Below, in pieces: positions 51,460 to 62,490 of a stretch of 64,000 bases of DNA. The notes under the pieces were generated by a model. The model made no database searches. It saw nothing but the letters and a program-made list of their open reading frames with translations, and had not been told where the DNA came from. The position numbers and the translations under genes were made by a program. The stretch is taken from assembly GCF_002312805.1 (NCBI RefSeq), contig NZ_NMUA01000006.1:62001-126000 (forward strand), read 5' to 3'. The stretch is from Sphingobium sp. D43FB. GTDB lineage: Bacteria; Pseudomonadota; Alphaproteobacteria; Sphingomonadales; Sphingomonadaceae. Position 1 is the first letter of the stretch. Each line of letters begins with the position of its first letter.

Positions 51460-53742
51460 TCAGCCGAGATCGGCCTGTGCTGTCGTTGCGAGCAGGCGGG
51501 TGACGGCGGCGGCGGGTACGGCCGGGCTGAAATGATAGCCCTGGCCATAATGACATCCGCCCGCCCGCAGATAATCGACCTGCCGACTATTCTCGACCCC
51601 TTCCGCCACCGTGCGGATGCCAAGGCTGAAGGCGAGGTTGAGGACGGTGCGGACGATGGCGGCGTCATCCGGGTCGGTTTCCAGGTCGCGCACGAAACGC
51701 TGGTCGATCTTGATGATGTCGATCGGAAATTGTTTGAGATGGGAGAGGGAGGCATAGCCGGTGCCGAAGTCATCGAGCGCGATGCTGACCCCGGCATCGC
51801 TCAGTCGGTTGAGGGCGCGCCCGACCCGTTCGGCGTTGCGGCCCAGAAAGACCGATTCGGTCACTTCCAGTTCCACGGTCGAAGGTGGCAGGTCGGCATC
51901 CGCCAGCCGTTGCAGCAGGCGATCGGCAAAGGCATCGTCGTTCAGATCCGCGCCGGACCCGTTGAACGCAATGGGGCCGACCGTCACGCCCGCGTCGCGC
52001 CAGCGCACGCAATCGGCGATGATGCGGTCGATCATCATCATGGTGATGATGGGGCCAAGTTCAGGATGTTCAAAGGCGGACGCGATCTCGCCGGGCATGA
52101 TGACCTTGCCGTCCGCGGTCGGGCAGCGGAACAGCGCTTCGAACCCGACGATCGCCCCGCTGTCGAGCGCGATCTTGGGCTGATACCAGGGGCAGGGCCG
52201 TTCATGCGCCAGGATATGGCGTGCCCGGTCAAGCATCGCGGCCTCACGCTCCCAGCTTTCCAGCAATTCAGGACCGAACAGGGTTGCGCGGCCCCGTCCG
52301 CTATTCTTGGCATGATAGAGCGCGATGTCGGCATGTTTGACGAGGGCGGTGACATCGTCGCCATGGTCGGGGAACAGCGCGACGCCGATGCTCACCCGGC
52401 ATTCCATCGGCCGCCCACGATAGCTGAGCGGGGCATGAAGATGCTCGGTGATACGCCGCAATATCGGCTGCACCGACTCGGTGTCGGGCAGGCGGGTCAG
52501 CAGCACGGCAAATTCGTCCCCGCCCATGCGCGCCACCAGGTCGCCGGGGCGCAGCGCGTGCCGCAAGCGTCCGGCCACGGCGCACAGCAGGGCATCGCCA
52601 GCGTCATGACCGGCCGTATCATTCACGCGCTTAAACTCGTCCAGGTCGATCAACAGCACGGCCAGTTGCGCTCGCTTGGTCGGCGCAGCGGTCGCCTGCG
52701 TCACCGCTGCCATGAAATGCGCGCGGTTCGCCAGGCCCGTCAGCGCATCCGACATCGCCAGCCGTTCCAGATTCTGTTCGATTTCCTTGCGTTCGGTGAT
52801 GTCGACCACGCTGGTCATGAAGCAGGCTTCATTGTCGATCACGATGGGCCGGGACGACAGCAACGCATTGCGAATGGCGCCATCACCACGGCGCAGACGG
52901 CATTCGAAATTATCGATCGCCTCCCCCTGTCGCAGCCGGGAGAACAGATCGTCGCGTACCGGCAGATCGACATAGGTTTGCTCGACATTGGTCAGCGATA
53001 CGGGGCCACCAGCCGCATGCGCCTCCAGCGCGGCGCGGTTGATCCGCACGATGCTGCCGTCATAGCGTGTCACTAGCAGCGGCAGGGGTACGGCCATGAA
53101 CATATGTTCCAGCGTATCCCGGCTGTTGGCCAGCGCAGCCTGGGCTTCGCGCGCGGCGAGGCCAGCCTTCCATTCCTTGCGCTGGAGCCGATTGCCGCGC
53201 GCGATCGCGATCCACATGCCGAAATGCAGCATCACCATCGCCAGGATCATGCCAGGCACGGTGGCCGACAGCGGGGCGGGGGTCAGATAGCCGATCAACA
53301 GCGCGACGCCGCAGGCCAGTCCGCCACCGACATTGCCGCGAAAGCTGGTCGGCACGACGAGGTAGAAGACCAGCGGAAGCATCACCAGCACGAAGACGGC
53401 GATGTCGCTACGCGAACTAACGAGGAAGGCGACACCGACGGCGATGACCGCCTGCCAAGCAAAGCAGATGCGTTCGACCGCGCGGAAACTGGTCATGCGA
53501 TGGCTGACCGACAGGCAGGCCAGCGACCAGAGAATGACGACGATGCGCGCTGGCACAGCAACCCAGAAATGATCAGTTCCGGCAAAGCGCCAGTCGCTCA
53601 TCAGGAACAGGGTATTGAGCACGGCCGATAGCGCGAACAGGATCTGGGCGTGCCCGCGCGACTCGCGCAAGCGCCCTTCCTGAAAGAGGCGTTCGCGGGC
53701 AGGGTCGCAAAATTCACCGGTATAGGGGGAGATGTCCGTCAC
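51460..53742 (-). CDS. Membrane GGDEF-EAL protein with PAS domain
   Basis: 760 residues. N-terminal region with six membrane helices (about 40-190), a PAS domain (about 205-325), GGDEF (RMGGDEFAVLL, about 406) and EAL (FEALFRC, about 532; DDFGTGYASL, KIDQRFV). Both motifs look intact, except that EAL continues as LF rather than LL/VR. c-di-GMP synthesis and/or hydrolysis. Confidence 0.93.
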   Translation of the reverse strand: MTDISPYTGEFCDPARERLFQEGRLRESRGHAQILFALSAVLNTLFLMSDWRFAGTDHFWVAVPARIVVILWSLACLSVSHRMTSFRAVERICFAWQAVIAVGVAFLVSSRSDIAVFVLVMLPLVFYLVVPTSFRGNVGGGLACGVALLIGYLTPAPLSATVPGMILAMVMLHFGMWIAIARGNRLQRKEWKAGLAAREAQAALANSRDTLEHMFMAVPLPLLVTRYDGSIVRINRAALEAHAAGGPVSLTNVEQTYVDLPVRDDLFSRLRQGEAIDNFECRLRRGDGAIRNALLSSRPIVIDNEACFMTSVVDITERKEIEQNLERLAMSDALTGLANRAHFMAAVTQATAAPTKRAQLAVLLIDLDEFKRVNDTAGHDAGDALLCAVAGRLRHALRPGDLVARMGGDEFAVLLTRLPDTESVQPILRRITEHLHAPLSYRGRPMECRVSIGVALFPDHGDDVTALVKHADIALYHAKNSGRGRATLFGPELLESWEREAAMLDRARHILAHERPCPWYQPKIALDSGAIVGFEALFRCPTADGKVIMPGEIASAFEHPELGPIITMMMIDRIIADCVRWRDAGVTVGPIAFNGSGADLNDDAFADRLLQRLADADLPPSTVELEVTESVFLGRNAERVGRALNRLSDAGVSIALDDFGTGYASLSHLKQFPIDIIKIDQRFVRDLETDPDDAAIVRTVLNLAFSLGIRTVAEGVENSRQVDYLRAGGCHYGQGYHFSPAVPAAAVTRLLATTAQADLG

Positions 53743-54106
53743 ATTTTGTCCATAGAAACACCATATTGGTGATTGGCCCGAAAAATAGGCGCAACAGGGT
53801 TATCAAAACCCTAACCACGTCGGAGCGAGGCACGGAAAATCACGGGTGTAGCGCCGCCCTGTCGCGACGCTTGACCCTTTGCCCGCGCAGGGCTATAGGC
53901 CCGGCTGCCCAGCGACCTGTCGCGTCGAGACTCGTCTTTTCTCGCCATTGCTGGGTGCTATTAGAGCTGAACATTGCCGGGTGCTCTTGCGGCTCCAGGG
54001 GGTTTTATGCCCACCGGGGCCTTTGCTGTTTGGATGACGTCTGTTTCCAAGCGGCTCGCAACACGGGGATGCCACGGTAAAGTAACTGAAAAAGGTGAAG
54101 GGCTTC
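53743..54106 (+). promoter_or_regulatory. Promoter and leader of the str operon
   Basis: TTGACC (53871-53876), 17 bases, TATAGG (53894-53899): a near-ideal housekeeping promoter. It leaves a leader of about 200 bases before rpsL, with a direct repeat of TTGC(T/C)GGGTGCT(A/C)TT near 53948 and 53974. Confidence 0.75.
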
Positions 54107-54478
54107 ATGCCAACAATCAACCAGCTGGTCCGCAAGGGCCGCGAACCGCAGAAGGCCAAGTCCAAGGTCCCTGCCATGGATGCGAACCCGCAAAAGCGTG
54201 GTGTTTGCACCCGCGTCTATACGACGACTCCGAAGAAGCCGAACTCGGCGCTCCGCAAGGTGGCGAAGGTGCGTCTGGTCAACCAGCGCGAAGTCATCAC
54301 CTACATCCCCGGTGAAGGCCATAACCTTCAGGAACATAGCGTTGTTCTGATCCGTGGCGGTCGTGTCCGCGATCTTCCCGGCGTGCGCTATCACGTTCTT
54401 CGCGGCGTTCTGGATACCCAGGGCGTCAAGGATCGTAAGCAGAGCCGTTCGAAGTACGGCGCGAAGCGTCCGAAGTAA
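54107..54478 (+). CDS. rpsL: 30S ribosomal protein S12
   Basis: 123 residues, starts [12 protein letters not shown]; the K42/K87-type segments [12 protein letters not shown] and [11 protein letters not shown] are present. Located at the decoding centre. Lys residues at the usual streptomycin-resistance sites look wild-type in sequence. First gene of the str operon. Confidence 0.98.
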   Translation: MPTINQLVRKGREPQKAKSKVPAMDANPQKRGVCTRVYTTTPKKPNSALRKVAKVRLVNQREVITYIPGEGHNLQEHSVVLIRGGRVRDLPGVRYHVLRGVLDTQGVKDRKQSRSKYGAKRPK

Positions 54479-54493
54479 GGGGAGACCAAGAAT

Positions 54494-54964
54494 ATGTCAC
54501 GTCGTCGTCGCCCCGAAAAGCGCATCATCCTGCCCGATCCCAAATATGGCGATATCGTGCTGTCCAAGTTCATGAATTCGATCATGCAGGACGGTAAGAA
54601 AGCCGTTGCTGAGTCCATCGTCTATGGCGCTCTCGAAACTGTCGAGACCCGCGCCAAGAAGGACCCGATCGGCATGTTCCATGACGCGCTGAACAACATC
54701 AAGCCGGGCATCGAAGTTCGCAGCCGCCGCGTTGGCGGTGCGACCTATCAGGTTCCCGTCGAAGTGCGTCCCGAACGCTCACAGGCGTTGGCCATCCGTT
54801 GGCTGATCACCGCCGCGCGCAACCGCAGCGAAACCACGATGGCCGCGCGCCTGTCGGGTGAGCTGATGGACGCCGCCAACAATCGCGGCAATGCCGTCAA
54901 GAAGCGCGAAGATACGCACCGGATGGCCGAAGCCAACCGTGCCTTCTCGCACTATCGCTGGTAA
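54494..54964 (+). CDS. rpsG: 30S ribosomal protein S7
   Basis: 156 residues, starts [10 protein letters not shown]; motif [19 protein letters not shown] and C-terminal AFSHYRW are typical. Binds the 16S 3' domain. 15 bases after rpsL. Confidence 0.98.
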   Translation: MSRRRRPEKRIILPDPKYGDIVLSKFMNSIMQDGKKAVAESIVYGALETVETRAKKDPIGMFHDALNNIKPGIEVRSRRVGGATYQVPVEVRPERSQALAIRWLITAARNRSETTMAARLSGELMDAANNRGNAVKKREDTHRMAEANRAFSHYRW

Positions 54965-55136
54965 CATACCGCTACTGGTAAAAGGCTGGCGGGCGTTTCC
55001 AATGTCCGCTTCGCTGTCCGGTTTCAAAAATTGGTCCGTTCGTCAGGGGTCTCTACCCATGGCGGACGGATTGGTTTAGGGGCCACCCAAGAACTCGAAT
55101 CCCCAACCGCCGGTGCGCCGGCAACGGAGAAGCATC

Positions 55137-57209
55137 ATGGCCCGCAGCCATCCGCTCGAACGCTATCGTAATTTTGGTATCATGGCGCATATTGACGCCG
55201 GCAAGACCACGACGACCGAGCGTATCCTTTACTACACCGGCAAGTCCTACAAGATCGGCGAAGTCCATGACGGCGCCGCCACGATGGACTGGATGGAACA
55301 GGAGCAGGAGCGTGGTATCACCATCACGTCGGCTGCGACCACCTGCATCTGGAACGACCACCGTCTGAACATCATCGACACCCCAGGCCACGTCGACTTC
55401 ACCATCGAAGTCGAGCGTTCGCTGCGCGTGCTCGATGGCGCGGTCGCCGCGTTCGACGGCGTTGCGGGCGTTGAGCCGCAGTCGGAAACGGTGTGGCGTC
55501 AGGCGGACAAGTATAAGGTTCCGCGGATGTGCTTCATCAACAAGCTCGACCGTACCGGCGCCAATTTCTATTATTGCGTGCAGACGATCATCGATCGCCT
55601 GGGTGCCATCCCCGCCGTTCTGTATCTCCCCATCGGTGCGGAGAGCGAGTTCAAGGGTCTGGTCGATCTGGTCGAAAACCGTGCGATCATCTGGAAGGAT
55701 GAGAATCTCGGCGCTGAATTCTCCTATGAGGAAATTCCCGACGATCTCGCCGACAAGGCTGCCGAATATCGCGAAAAGCTGATCGAACTGGCCGTCGAGC
55801 AGGACGACGAGGCGATGGAAGCCTATCTCGAAGGCAATCTGCCCGACGTCGCGACGCTCAAGAAGCTGATCCGCAAGGGCACGCTGGCCCAGTCGTTCGT
55901 CCCCGTGCTGTGTGGTTCGGCGTTCAAGAACAAGGGCGTTCAGCCCCTGCTCGACGCGGTCGTCGACTATCTGCCTTCGCCGCTCGACATTGAGGACGTG
56001 CAGGGCATCAACCCCGACAACGACCAGCCCGACAGCCGTGCGACCGCAGATGATGCGCCGTTCGCTGGCCTGGCGTTCAAGATCATGAACGATCCGTTCG
56101 TCGGCTCGCTCACCTTCCTGCGCGTCTATTCCGGCACCCTGACCAAGGGCACCTATTTGAACTCGGTCAAGGACAAGAAGGAAAAGATCGGCCGCATGCT
56201 GCTGATGCATGCCAACAGCCGTGAAGATATCGATGCGGCTTATGCCGGCGACATCGTTGCGCTGGCCGGCATGAAGGAAACCACCACCGGGGATACGCTG
56301 TGCGCCGAGCGCCAGCCGATCATCCTGGAGCGGATGGAATTCCCTGAGCCGGTTATCGAATTGTCGGTGGAACCCAAGACCAAGGCCGACCAGGAAAAGA
56401 TGGGCGTCGCGCTCAACCGCCTGGCCGCCGAGGATCCGTCCTTCCGCGTTTCGACCGATCACGAATCGGGCCAGACCATCATCAAGGGCATGGGCGAGCT
56501 TCACCTCGAAATCCTGGTCGATCGCATGAAGCGTGAGTTCAAGGTCGAGGCGAATGTCGGTGCGCCGCAGGTGGCCTATCGCGAATATCTCAAGAAGGCC
56601 GTCGACGTCGACTATACCCATAAGAAGCAGTCGGGCGGCACCGGCCAGTTCGGCCGCATCAAGGTGAAGGTCACGCCGGGCGAGCGCGGTGCGGGCATCA
56701 TCTTCAAGGATGAGATCAAGGGCGGTAATATTCCCAAGGAATATATCCCGGCCATCGAAAAGGGCATGCGCGAAACGGCAGCTACCGGCTCGCTCATCGG
56801 CTTCCCGATCATCGATTTCGAGATCAACCTGTATGACGGCGCCTATCATGACGTCGACTCGTCGGCGCTGGCGTTCGAAATCACTGGTCGCGCAGCGATG
56901 CGTGAAGTCGCGCAGAAGTCGGGGATCACGCTGCTCGAACCGATCATGAAGGTCGAAGTCGTCAGCCCCGAAGAATATTTGGGCGACGTGATCGGTGATA
57001 TGAACAGCCGTCGTGGCCAGATCCAGGGCACCGACACCCGTGGTAATGCACAGGTCGTCGAAGCGATGGTCCCGCTGGCCAACATGTTCGGCTATGTGAA
57101 CTCGCTGCGTTCGTTCACCCAGGGGCGTGCGAACTATTCGATGACCTTCTCGCACTATGATGAAGTGCCGCAGAATGTCGCGGACGAAGTCAAGGCGAAG
57201 ATGGCCTGA
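55137..57209 (+). CDS. fusA: Elongation factor G
   Basis: 690 residues from the ATG at 55137. [13 protein letters not shown] (G1), DTPGHVDFT (G3) and NKLDR (G4), then domains II-V with TGRAAMREV. Drives ribosome translocation. Long antisense frames here are shadows. Confidence 0.98.
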   Translation: MARSHPLERYRNFGIMAHIDAGKTTTTERILYYTGKSYKIGEVHDGAATMDWMEQEQERGITITSAATTCIWNDHRLNIIDTPGHVDFTIEVERSLRVLDGAVAAFDGVAGVEPQSETVWRQADKYKVPRMCFINKLDRTGANFYYCVQTIIDRLGAIPAVLYLPIGAESEFKGLVDLVENRAIIWKDENLGAEFSYEEIPDDLADKAAEYREKLIELAVEQDDEAMEAYLEGNLPDVATLKKLIRKGTLAQSFVPVLCGSAFKNKGVQPLLDAVVDYLPSPLDIEDVQGINPDNDQPDSRATADDAPFAGLAFKIMNDPFVGSLTFLRVYSGTLTKGTYLNSVKDKKEKIGRMLLMHANSREDIDAAYAGDIVALAGMKETTTGDTLCAERQPIILERMEFPEPVIELSVEPKTKADQEKMGVALNRLAAEDPSFRVSTDHESGQTIIKGMGELHLEILVDRMKREFKVEANVGAPQVAYREYLKKAVDVDYTHKKQSGGTGQFGRIKVKVTPGERGAGIIFKDEIKGGNIPKEYIPAIEKGMRETAATGSLIGFPIIDFEINLYDGAYHDVDSSALAFEITGRAAMREVAQKSGITLLEPIMKVEVVSPEEYLGDVIGDMNSRRGQIQGTDTRGNAQVVEAMVPLANMFGYVNSLRSFTQGRANYSMTFSHYDEVPQNVADEVKAKMA

Positions 57210-57222
57210 TGAATTTCCCCGG

Positions 57223-57244
57223 CCGAGCCGTGCAAGCGGCTCGG
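57223..57244. other. Hairpin between fusA and tuf
   Basis: CCGAGCCG, loop TGCAAG, CGGCTCGG: a perfect 8-bp stem with no T-run; probably processing or partial termination. A second stem (CGCGCCT/AGGCGCG) lies at 57281-57299. Confidence 0.5.
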
Positions 57245-57346
57245 TTAGGGGCTGGTAATCTGCAAATTTGCTGCTATGGACGCGCCTTCGCGAGGCGCGG
57301 CCGAGCGGTCAGACCCAAGCTGATTTTGATTAGAAGGTAGGATAAA

Positions 57347-58537
57347 ATGGCTAAGGCTAAGTTTGAGCGGAATAAGCCGCACTGCAACATCGGCACCATC
57401 GGTCACGTCGACCATGGCAAGACCTCGCTGACCGCAGCGATCACCAAGGTGCTGGCCGAAACCGGCGGCGCCACGTTCACCAGCTACGACAACATCGACA
57501 AGGCGCCCGAAGAGCGCGAGCGCGGCATCACCATTTCGACCGCGCACGTCGAATATGAAACCGAAGCGCGCCACTATGCGCACGTCGACTGCCCCGGTCA
57601 CGCTGACTATGTGAAGAACATGATCACCGGTGCGGCGCAGATGGACGGCGCGATCCTGGTCGTGTCGGCTACCGACGGCCCGATGCCGCAGACCCGTGAG
57701 CACATCCTGCTCGCCAAGCAGGTCGGTGTTCCTCAGCTCGTCGTGTTCATGAACAAGGTCGATCTCGTTGACGACGCCGAAATTCTGGAACTGGTCGAGC
57801 TGGAAATCCGCGAGCTGCTGAGCAGCTATGATTTCGACGGCGACAACATCCCCGTCATCCCCGGTTCGGCCGTTGCCGCGCTGCAGGACAAGACCCCGGA
57901 AATCGGCCATGACGCCGTGCTGAAGCTGATGGCTGCCGTTGACAGCTGGATCCCGCAGCCCGAGCGTCCGATCGACAAGCCCTTCCTGATGCCGATCGAA
58001 GACGTGTTCTCGATCTCGGGTCGTGGCACCGTCGTCACCGGCCGCGTCGAAACCGGCATCGTCAAGGTTGGCGAAGAAGTCGAAATCGTCGGCATCCGCG
58101 ACACCCGCAAGACCACGGTCACGGGCGTTGAAATGTTCCGCAAGCTGCTCGACGAAGGTCGTGCAGGCGACAATATCGGCGCGCTGGTTCGTGGCGTTGG
58201 TCGTGAAGACGTCGAGCGTGGCCAGGTTCTGGCCAAGCCCGGTTCGGTCATGCCGCACACCGAGTTCGACGCTGAAGTGTACGTGCTGTCGAAGGAAGAG
58301 GGTGGCCGTCACACGCCGTTCTTCGCCAACTATCGCCCGCAGTTCTACTTCCGCACCACGGACGTCACCGGCGAAGTCATCCTGCCTGAGGGCACCGAGA
58401 TGGTTATGCCTGGCGACAACGTAAAGCTCGGCGTCAAGCTGATCGCGCCCATCGCGATGGACCCAGGTCTGCGCTTTGCCATCCGTGAAGGCGGTCGTAC
58501 CGTCGGCGCAGGGGTTGTCGGCACGATCTCGAAGTAA
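57347..58537 (+). CDS. tuf: Elongation factor Tu
   Basis: 396 residues; [27 protein letters not shown] and NKVDLVDD are the GTPase motifs. Carries aminoacyl-tRNA to the ribosome. Last of the str operon; a strong terminator follows. Confidence 0.98.
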   Translation: MAKAKFERNKPHCNIGTIGHVDHGKTSLTAAITKVLAETGGATFTSYDNIDKAPEERERGITISTAHVEYETEARHYAHVDCPGHADYVKNMITGAAQMDGAILVVSATDGPMPQTREHILLAKQVGVPQLVVFMNKVDLVDDAEILELVELEIRELLSSYDFDGDNIPVIPGSAVAALQDKTPEIGHDAVLKLMAAVDSWIPQPERPIDKPFLMPIEDVFSISGRGTVVTGRVETGIVKVGEEVEIVGIRDTRKTTVTGVEMFRKLLDEGRAGDNIGALVRGVGREDVERGQVLAKPGSVMPHTEFDAEVYVLSKEEGGRHTPFFANYRPQFYFRTTDVTGEVILPEGTEMVMPGDNVKLGVKLIAPIAMDPGLRFAIREGGRTVGAGVVGTISK

Positions 58538-58549
58538 TATAGGCACCGC

Positions 58550-58588
58550 AGCGGCGCGAATCGCCTGATTCGCGCCGCTCGGATTTTT
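58550..58588 (+). terminator. Intrinsic terminator after tuf
   Basis: A 13-bp perfect stem (AGCGGCGCGAATC/GATTCGCGCCGCT, loop GCCT, 58550-58579) followed by TTTTT at 58584-58588. Confidence 0.92.
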
Positions 58589-58589
58589 A

Positions 58590-58657
58590 CCGCCTCGGAT
58601 CGTCTTTCTCCGGCTCTAGCGAGCTAGAAGGACAGATTAAGAGGCGGTTGTTTTTTT
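58590..58657 (+). promoter_or_regulatory. S10 operon leader with attenuator-like terminator
   Basis: CCGCCTC (58590-58596) pairs with GAGGCGG (58641-58647), enclosing a TCTAGC/GCTAGA stem, then TTGTTTTTTT. The terminator stands 24 bases before rpsJ, resembling in position the leader attenuators of ribosomal operons. Confidence 0.62.
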
Positions 58658-58681
58658 GCTCTTTCGCATCGGTACAGGAAT

Positions 58682-58990
58682 ATGGACAGCAACATCCGCA
58701 TTCGCCTTAAGGCGTTCGATCATCGCGTGCTTGATCAGGCGACTGGCGACATCGCCGACACCGCACGCCGCACTGGCGCTCTCATCCGCGGTCCCATTCC
58801 CCTTCCGACGCGCATCGAAAAGTTCACGGTCAACCGTGGTCCGCACATCGACAAGAAGTCGCGTGAGCAGTTTGAGGTTCGCACCTACAAGCGTATGCTT
58901 GACATTGTGCAGCCGACGCCGCAGACGGTCGATGCGCTGATGAAGCTGGACCTGGCTGCCGGCGTGAACGTGGAAATCAAGCTGGCCTGA
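58682..58990 (+). CDS. rpsJ: 30S ribosomal protein S10
   Basis: 102 residues, [37 protein letters not shown] is the family core. Part of 30S head and of NusB antitermination complex. Confidence 0.98.
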   Translation: MDSNIRIRLKAFDHRVLDQATGDIADTARRTGALIRGPIPLPTRIEKFTVNRGPHIDKKSREQFEVRTYKRMLDIVQPTPQTVDALMKLDLAAGVNVEIKLA

Positions 58991-59283
58991 GGTTAGCAAG
59001 TCCCTGCCTTCTGTAACAAGTCGGCAGGGTATCGGGTATTCCGGGAAACCGGAAGCTCACACGACACAAGGGATACCGCACAGCGCCGGGCAACTGGCAA
59101 GTCTGTGGTTCTGGTCCCCCGTCGCTGGTCCCGAGAGGGGTTGGCATCCAACCCGGACGGGGTGATCTGCATATTTGGGTTGGCCGCTAGGGAATGATCC
59201 CGAGCGGTTTTTTTCGTTGGATACGCCCGCCGGCGTCAGTTTCTTTTTAAGGCTTAGGCGGGCCTCTATTGGGAGTATGGATC
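58991..59283 (+). promoter_or_regulatory. Structured leader between rpsJ and rplC
   Basis: Several hairpins: CCCTGCC/GGCAGGG (59002-59029), TTCCGG-GAAA-CCGGAA with a GNRA loop (59039-59054), GGGTTGG-CAT-CCAACCC (59138-59154), a second GGGTTGG (59177-59183) that could compete, and a terminator (59184-59214). Confidence 0.65.
59184..59214 (+). terminator. Intrinsic terminator 70 bases before rplC
   Basis: CCGCT-A-GGGA, loop ATGA, TCCC-G-AGCGG followed by seven T. It ends the structured leader and stands inside the operon. Confidence 0.85.
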
Positions 59284-60042
59284 ATGCGCACTGGCGTGAT
59301 CGCTAAGAAAGTCGGGATGACCCGCCTGTTCCAAGAGGACGGGCGTCACGTGCCGGTTACGGTTCTGGCCCTTGAAGGCAACCAGGTCGTGGCTCGCAAG
59401 GATGTGGACAGCGACGGCTATATTGCCGTGCAGCTGGGTGCCGGCGTAGCGAAGGTTAAGAATGTCGCCAAGCCGCAGCGCGGTCACTTCGCCAAGGCGG
59501 AAGTGGAGCCGAAAGCGCGTCTGGTAGAATTCCGTGTCGCCGAGGATGCACTCCTCGATGTCGGCGTGGAAATCGCCGCGGATCATTTCATCGACGGCCA
59601 GCTCGTCGATGTGTCGGGTCACACCCAGGGTAAGGGCTTTGCCGGCGCCATGAAGCGTTGGGGCTTCGGCGGTATGCGCGCCACCCACGGCGTGTCGATC
59701 AGTCACCGTGCCCATGGTTCGACGGGTAACCGTCAGGATCCAGGCCGCGTCTTCAAGAACAAGAAGATGGCCGGTCATATGGGTGATCGTGAACGCACGC
59801 AGCAGAACCTCGAAATCGTCCGCACGGACGTCGAGCGCGGTCTGCTGTTCGTCAAGGGTAGCGTGCCCGGTGCCAAGGGCACCTGGCTGACCGTCAAGGA
59901 TGCCGTCAAGGTGCCCCGTCCGGCCGACGTTCCCTATCCCGCCAGCCTGAAAAAGGCTGACAACAGCAACGACAGCGCTCCCGCTGATACCCCGGCTGAA
60001 GAAGTCGCGGCAGTGGAAGCGACCGAAGGCCAGGAGGGCTAA
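59284..60042 (+). CDS. rplC: 50S ribosomal protein L3
   Basis: 252 residues from the ATG at 59284. Core [19 protein letters not shown] and [15 protein letters not shown]; an acidic/Ala tail of about 30 residues extends beyond E. coli L3. Confidence 0.97.
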   Translation: MRTGVIAKKVGMTRLFQEDGRHVPVTVLALEGNQVVARKDVDSDGYIAVQLGAGVAKVKNVAKPQRGHFAKAEVEPKARLVEFRVAEDALLDVGVEIAADHFIDGQLVDVSGHTQGKGFAGAMKRWGFGGMRATHGVSISHRAHGSTGNRQDPGRVFKNKKMAGHMGDRERTQQNLEIVRTDVERGLLFVKGSVPGAKGTWLTVKDAVKVPRPADVPYPASLKKADNSNDSAPADTPAEEVAAVEATEGQEG

Positions 60043-60045
60043 ACC

Positions 60046-60669
60046 ATGAAGGTCAAGGTACAGACCCTCGACGCAGCGGAAGCTGGCGATCTGGAGCTGA
60101 ACGATGCCGTATTCGGTGTCGAGCCCCGCGCCGACATCCTGCACCGTGTCGTCACCTGGCAGCTCGAAAAGCGTCGCGGTACGGCCCGCGGCACCCGCGA
60201 GCGTAGCGATGTTGCCCGCACGGGTAAGAAGTTCGGTCGCCAGAAGGGCGGCGGTACGGCTCGTCACGGCGATCGCCGCGCGCCTGTGTTCATCGGTGGT
60301 GGTAAAGCCCACGGTGCCCGCGTTCGTGACTTCAATCCCTCGCTGAACAAGAAGGTTCGCGCGCTGGGCCTGAAGATGGCGCTGTCGTCGAAGGTGAAGG
60401 ACGGTTCGCTGTTCATCATCGACAGCCTCGACGTTGCCGAAGGCAAGACCAAGGCGCTGGTCGCCAATCTTGCCAAGCTGAACCTGACCAAGGTGCTGTT
60501 CATCGACGGCGACGCGGTCAACATCAGCTTCGCCAAGGCGTCGGCCAACATCATCGGCGTGGACTTGCTGCCGGCCGTCGGTGCCAATGTCTACGACATC
60601 CTGAAAGCCGACTCGCTGGTGCTCACCCGCGCCGCGGTCGAAAAGCTGGAGGCCCGTTTCAATGGCTAA
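60046..60669 (+). CDS. rplD: 50S ribosomal protein L4
   Basis: 207 residues. [19 protein letters not shown] loop ([11 protein letters not shown]) that enters the exit tunnel, and [19 protein letters not shown]. In E. coli L4 regulates the S10 leader. Overlaps rplW by eight bases. Confidence 0.98.
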   Translation: MKVKVQTLDAAEAGDLELNDAVFGVEPRADILHRVVTWQLEKRRGTARGTRERSDVARTGKKFGRQKGGGTARHGDRRAPVFIGGGKAHGARVRDFNPSLNKKVRALGLKMALSSKVKDGSLFIIDSLDVAEGKTKALVANLAKLNLTKVLFIDGDAVNISFAKASANIIGVDLLPAVGANVYDILKADSLVLTRAAVEKLEARFNG

Positions 60670-60979
60670 AAAGCAAGCCGCAACGGTCGACAACCGTCAT
60701 TATGACGTGGTTGTCGCCCCGCACATCACTGAGAAGTCGACTCTTCTCAGCGAATTCAACGCTGTGGTCTTCAAGGTGGCGGGCGATGCCTCCAAGCCTG
60801 AGATCAAGGCCGCTGTCGAAGCGATCTGGGGTGTCGACGTCAAGAGCGTGAATACGCTCGTGACGAAGGGCAAGACCAAGAAGTGGAAGGGCAAGCCCTA
60901 CACCCGCTCCGACGTCAAGAAGGCGATCGTCCGCCTGGCCGAAGGCCAGTCGATCGACATCACCGAGGGAGTGCGCTAA
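60662..60979 (+). CDS. rplW: 50S ribosomal protein L23
   Basis: 105 residues; HITEKSTLL and [15 protein letters not shown] are typical. Docking site for trigger factor and SRP at the tunnel exit. Confidence 0.97.
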   Translation: MAKKQAATVDNRHYDVVVAPHITEKSTLLSEFNAVVFKVAGDASKPEIKAAVEAIWGVDVKSVNTLVTKGKTKKWKGKPYTRSDVKKAIVRLAEGQSIDITEGVR

Positions 60980-60981
60980 CC

Positions 60982-61818
60982 ATGGCGCTGAAGCATTATA
61001 ACCCGACGAGCCCCGCCCAGCGCGGCCTCATTCTGGTCGACAAGTCCAGCCTGCACAAGGGCAAGCCCGTCAAGGCGCTGACCGAAGGCAAGCGCAAGAC
61101 CGGTGGCCGCAACAACAAGGGTCATGTGACCTCGCGCGGTATCGGCGGCGGTCACAAGCAGCGCTATCGTATCATCGATTTCAAGCGTCGCTTGTGGGAT
61201 GTCGAAGGTACGGTCGAGCGTCTGGAATATGACCCCAACCGCACCGCGTTCATCGCGCTGGTCAACTATCCCGACGGTACGCAGGCCTATATCATCGCGC
61301 CGCAGCGCCTCGCTCCTGGTGACAAGGTCATCGCGGGCAAGAAGACCGACGTGAAGCCGGGCAACGCGATGGAACTGGGTCAGATGCCGGTCGGCACGAT
61401 CATCCACAATATCGAGATGAAGCCGGGCAAGGGCGCACAGCTCTGCCGTTCGGCGGGCACCTATGCCCAGCTCGTTGGTCGTGATCGTGGCATGGTGATG
61501 ATCCGCTTGTCTTCGGGTGAGCAGCGTTACATCCGTTCGGATTGCATGGGCACCATCGGCGCCGTCAGCAACCCGGACAACGGCAATACCAACCTCGCCA
61601 AGGCAGGCCGCAACCGTTGGAAGGGCATCCGCCCGCTGACGCGCGGTGTCGCCAAGAACCCGGTCGATCACCCTCATGGTGGTGGTGAAGGCCGGACCTC
61701 GGGCGGCCGTCATCCGGTTACGCCTTGGGGCAAGCCGACCAAGGGTGCCCGCACCCGTAACAACAAGTCGACCGACAAGATGATCATCCGGTCGCGTCAC
61801 GCCAAGAAGAAGAGGTAA
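60982..61818 (+). CDS. rplB: 50S ribosomal protein L2
   Basis: 278 residues, [34 protein letters not shown] and the C-terminal [19 protein letters not shown], close to the peptidyl-transferase centre. Confidence 0.98.
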   Translation: MALKHYNPTSPAQRGLILVDKSSLHKGKPVKALTEGKRKTGGRNNKGHVTSRGIGGGHKQRYRIIDFKRRLWDVEGTVERLEYDPNRTAFIALVNYPDGTQAYIIAPQRLAPGDKVIAGKKTDVKPGNAMELGQMPVGTIIHNIEMKPGKGAQLCRSAGTYAQLVGRDRGMVMIRLSSGEQRYIRSDCMGTIGAVSNPDNGNTNLAKAGRNRWKGIRPLTRGVAKNPVDHPHGGGEGRTSGGRHPVTPWGKPTKGARTRNNKSTDKMIIRSRHAKKKR

Positions 61819-61824
61819 TCCGCG

Positions 61825-62100
61825 ATGGCTCGTTCCGTCTGGAAAGGTCCGTTCGTGGACCTCAGCCTTCTGAAGAAGGCAGAAACCGCGCAGGAAGCCG
61901 GTGGCCGTGCGCCGATCAAGACTTGGTCGCGTCGTTCCACCATCCTGCCCCAGTTCGTTGGCCTGACGTTCAGCGTCTATAACGGCCGCAAGCATGTTCC
62001 GGTGTCCGTGAACGAGGATATGGTGGGTCATAAGCTGGGCGAATTCGCTCCGACCCGCTTCTTCCCCGGCCACGCTGCCGACAAGAAGGGCAAGCGCTAA
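61825..62100 (+). CDS. rpsS: 30S ribosomal protein S19
   Basis: 91 residues; [18 protein letters not shown] and [16 protein letters not shown]. Located in the 30S head. Confidence 0.98.
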   Translation: MARSVWKGPFVDLSLLKKAETAQEAGGRAPIKTWSRRSTILPQFVGLTFSVYNGRKHVPVSVNEDMVGHKLGEFAPTRFFPGHAADKKGKR

Positions 62101-62486
62101 TGAGCAAGGAAAAGGCTCCCCGTCGCGTCGCCGACAATGAGGCTCTGGCCGTCGGCACGCAGATCCGTGGTTCGGCCCAGAAGCTGAATCTGGTTGCCAC
62201 GCTCATCCGCGGTCACAAGGTCGAAGACGCGCTGAACATCCTCGCCTTCTCCAAGAAGGCGATGGCAGTGGACGTGCGCAAGGTGCTGGCTTCGGCCATC
62301 GCCAACGCGGAAAACAACCATAATCTGGACGTCGACGCCCTGGTCGTGGCCGAAGCATCGGTAGGCAAGGCGTTTACGCTGAAGCGCTTCCATGCGCGTG
62401 GCCGTGGCAAGTCGACCCGGATCCTCAAGCCCTACAGCCGCGTGCGCATCGTCGTGCGTGAAGCTGGCGAAGAAGCGGAGGCGTAA
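62100..62486 (+). CDS. rplV: 50S ribosomal protein L22
   Basis: 128 residues; [19 protein letters not shown] and the tunnel hairpin with [16 protein letters not shown]. Its ATG shares one base with the rpsS stop (TAATG). Confidence 0.97.
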   Translation: MSKEKAPRRVADNEALAVGTQIRGSAQKLNLVATLIRGHKVEDALNILAFSKKAMAVDVRKVLASAIANAENNHNLDVDALVVAEASVGKAFTLKRFHARGRGKSTRILKPYSRVRIVVREAGEEAEA

Positions 62487-62490
62487 GCAC

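Noticed and set aside
55053..57155. 700-codon minus-strand frame over fusA, and similar ones over tuf and rplC/rplD
   Set aside because: Shadow frames of highly biased ribosomal genes.
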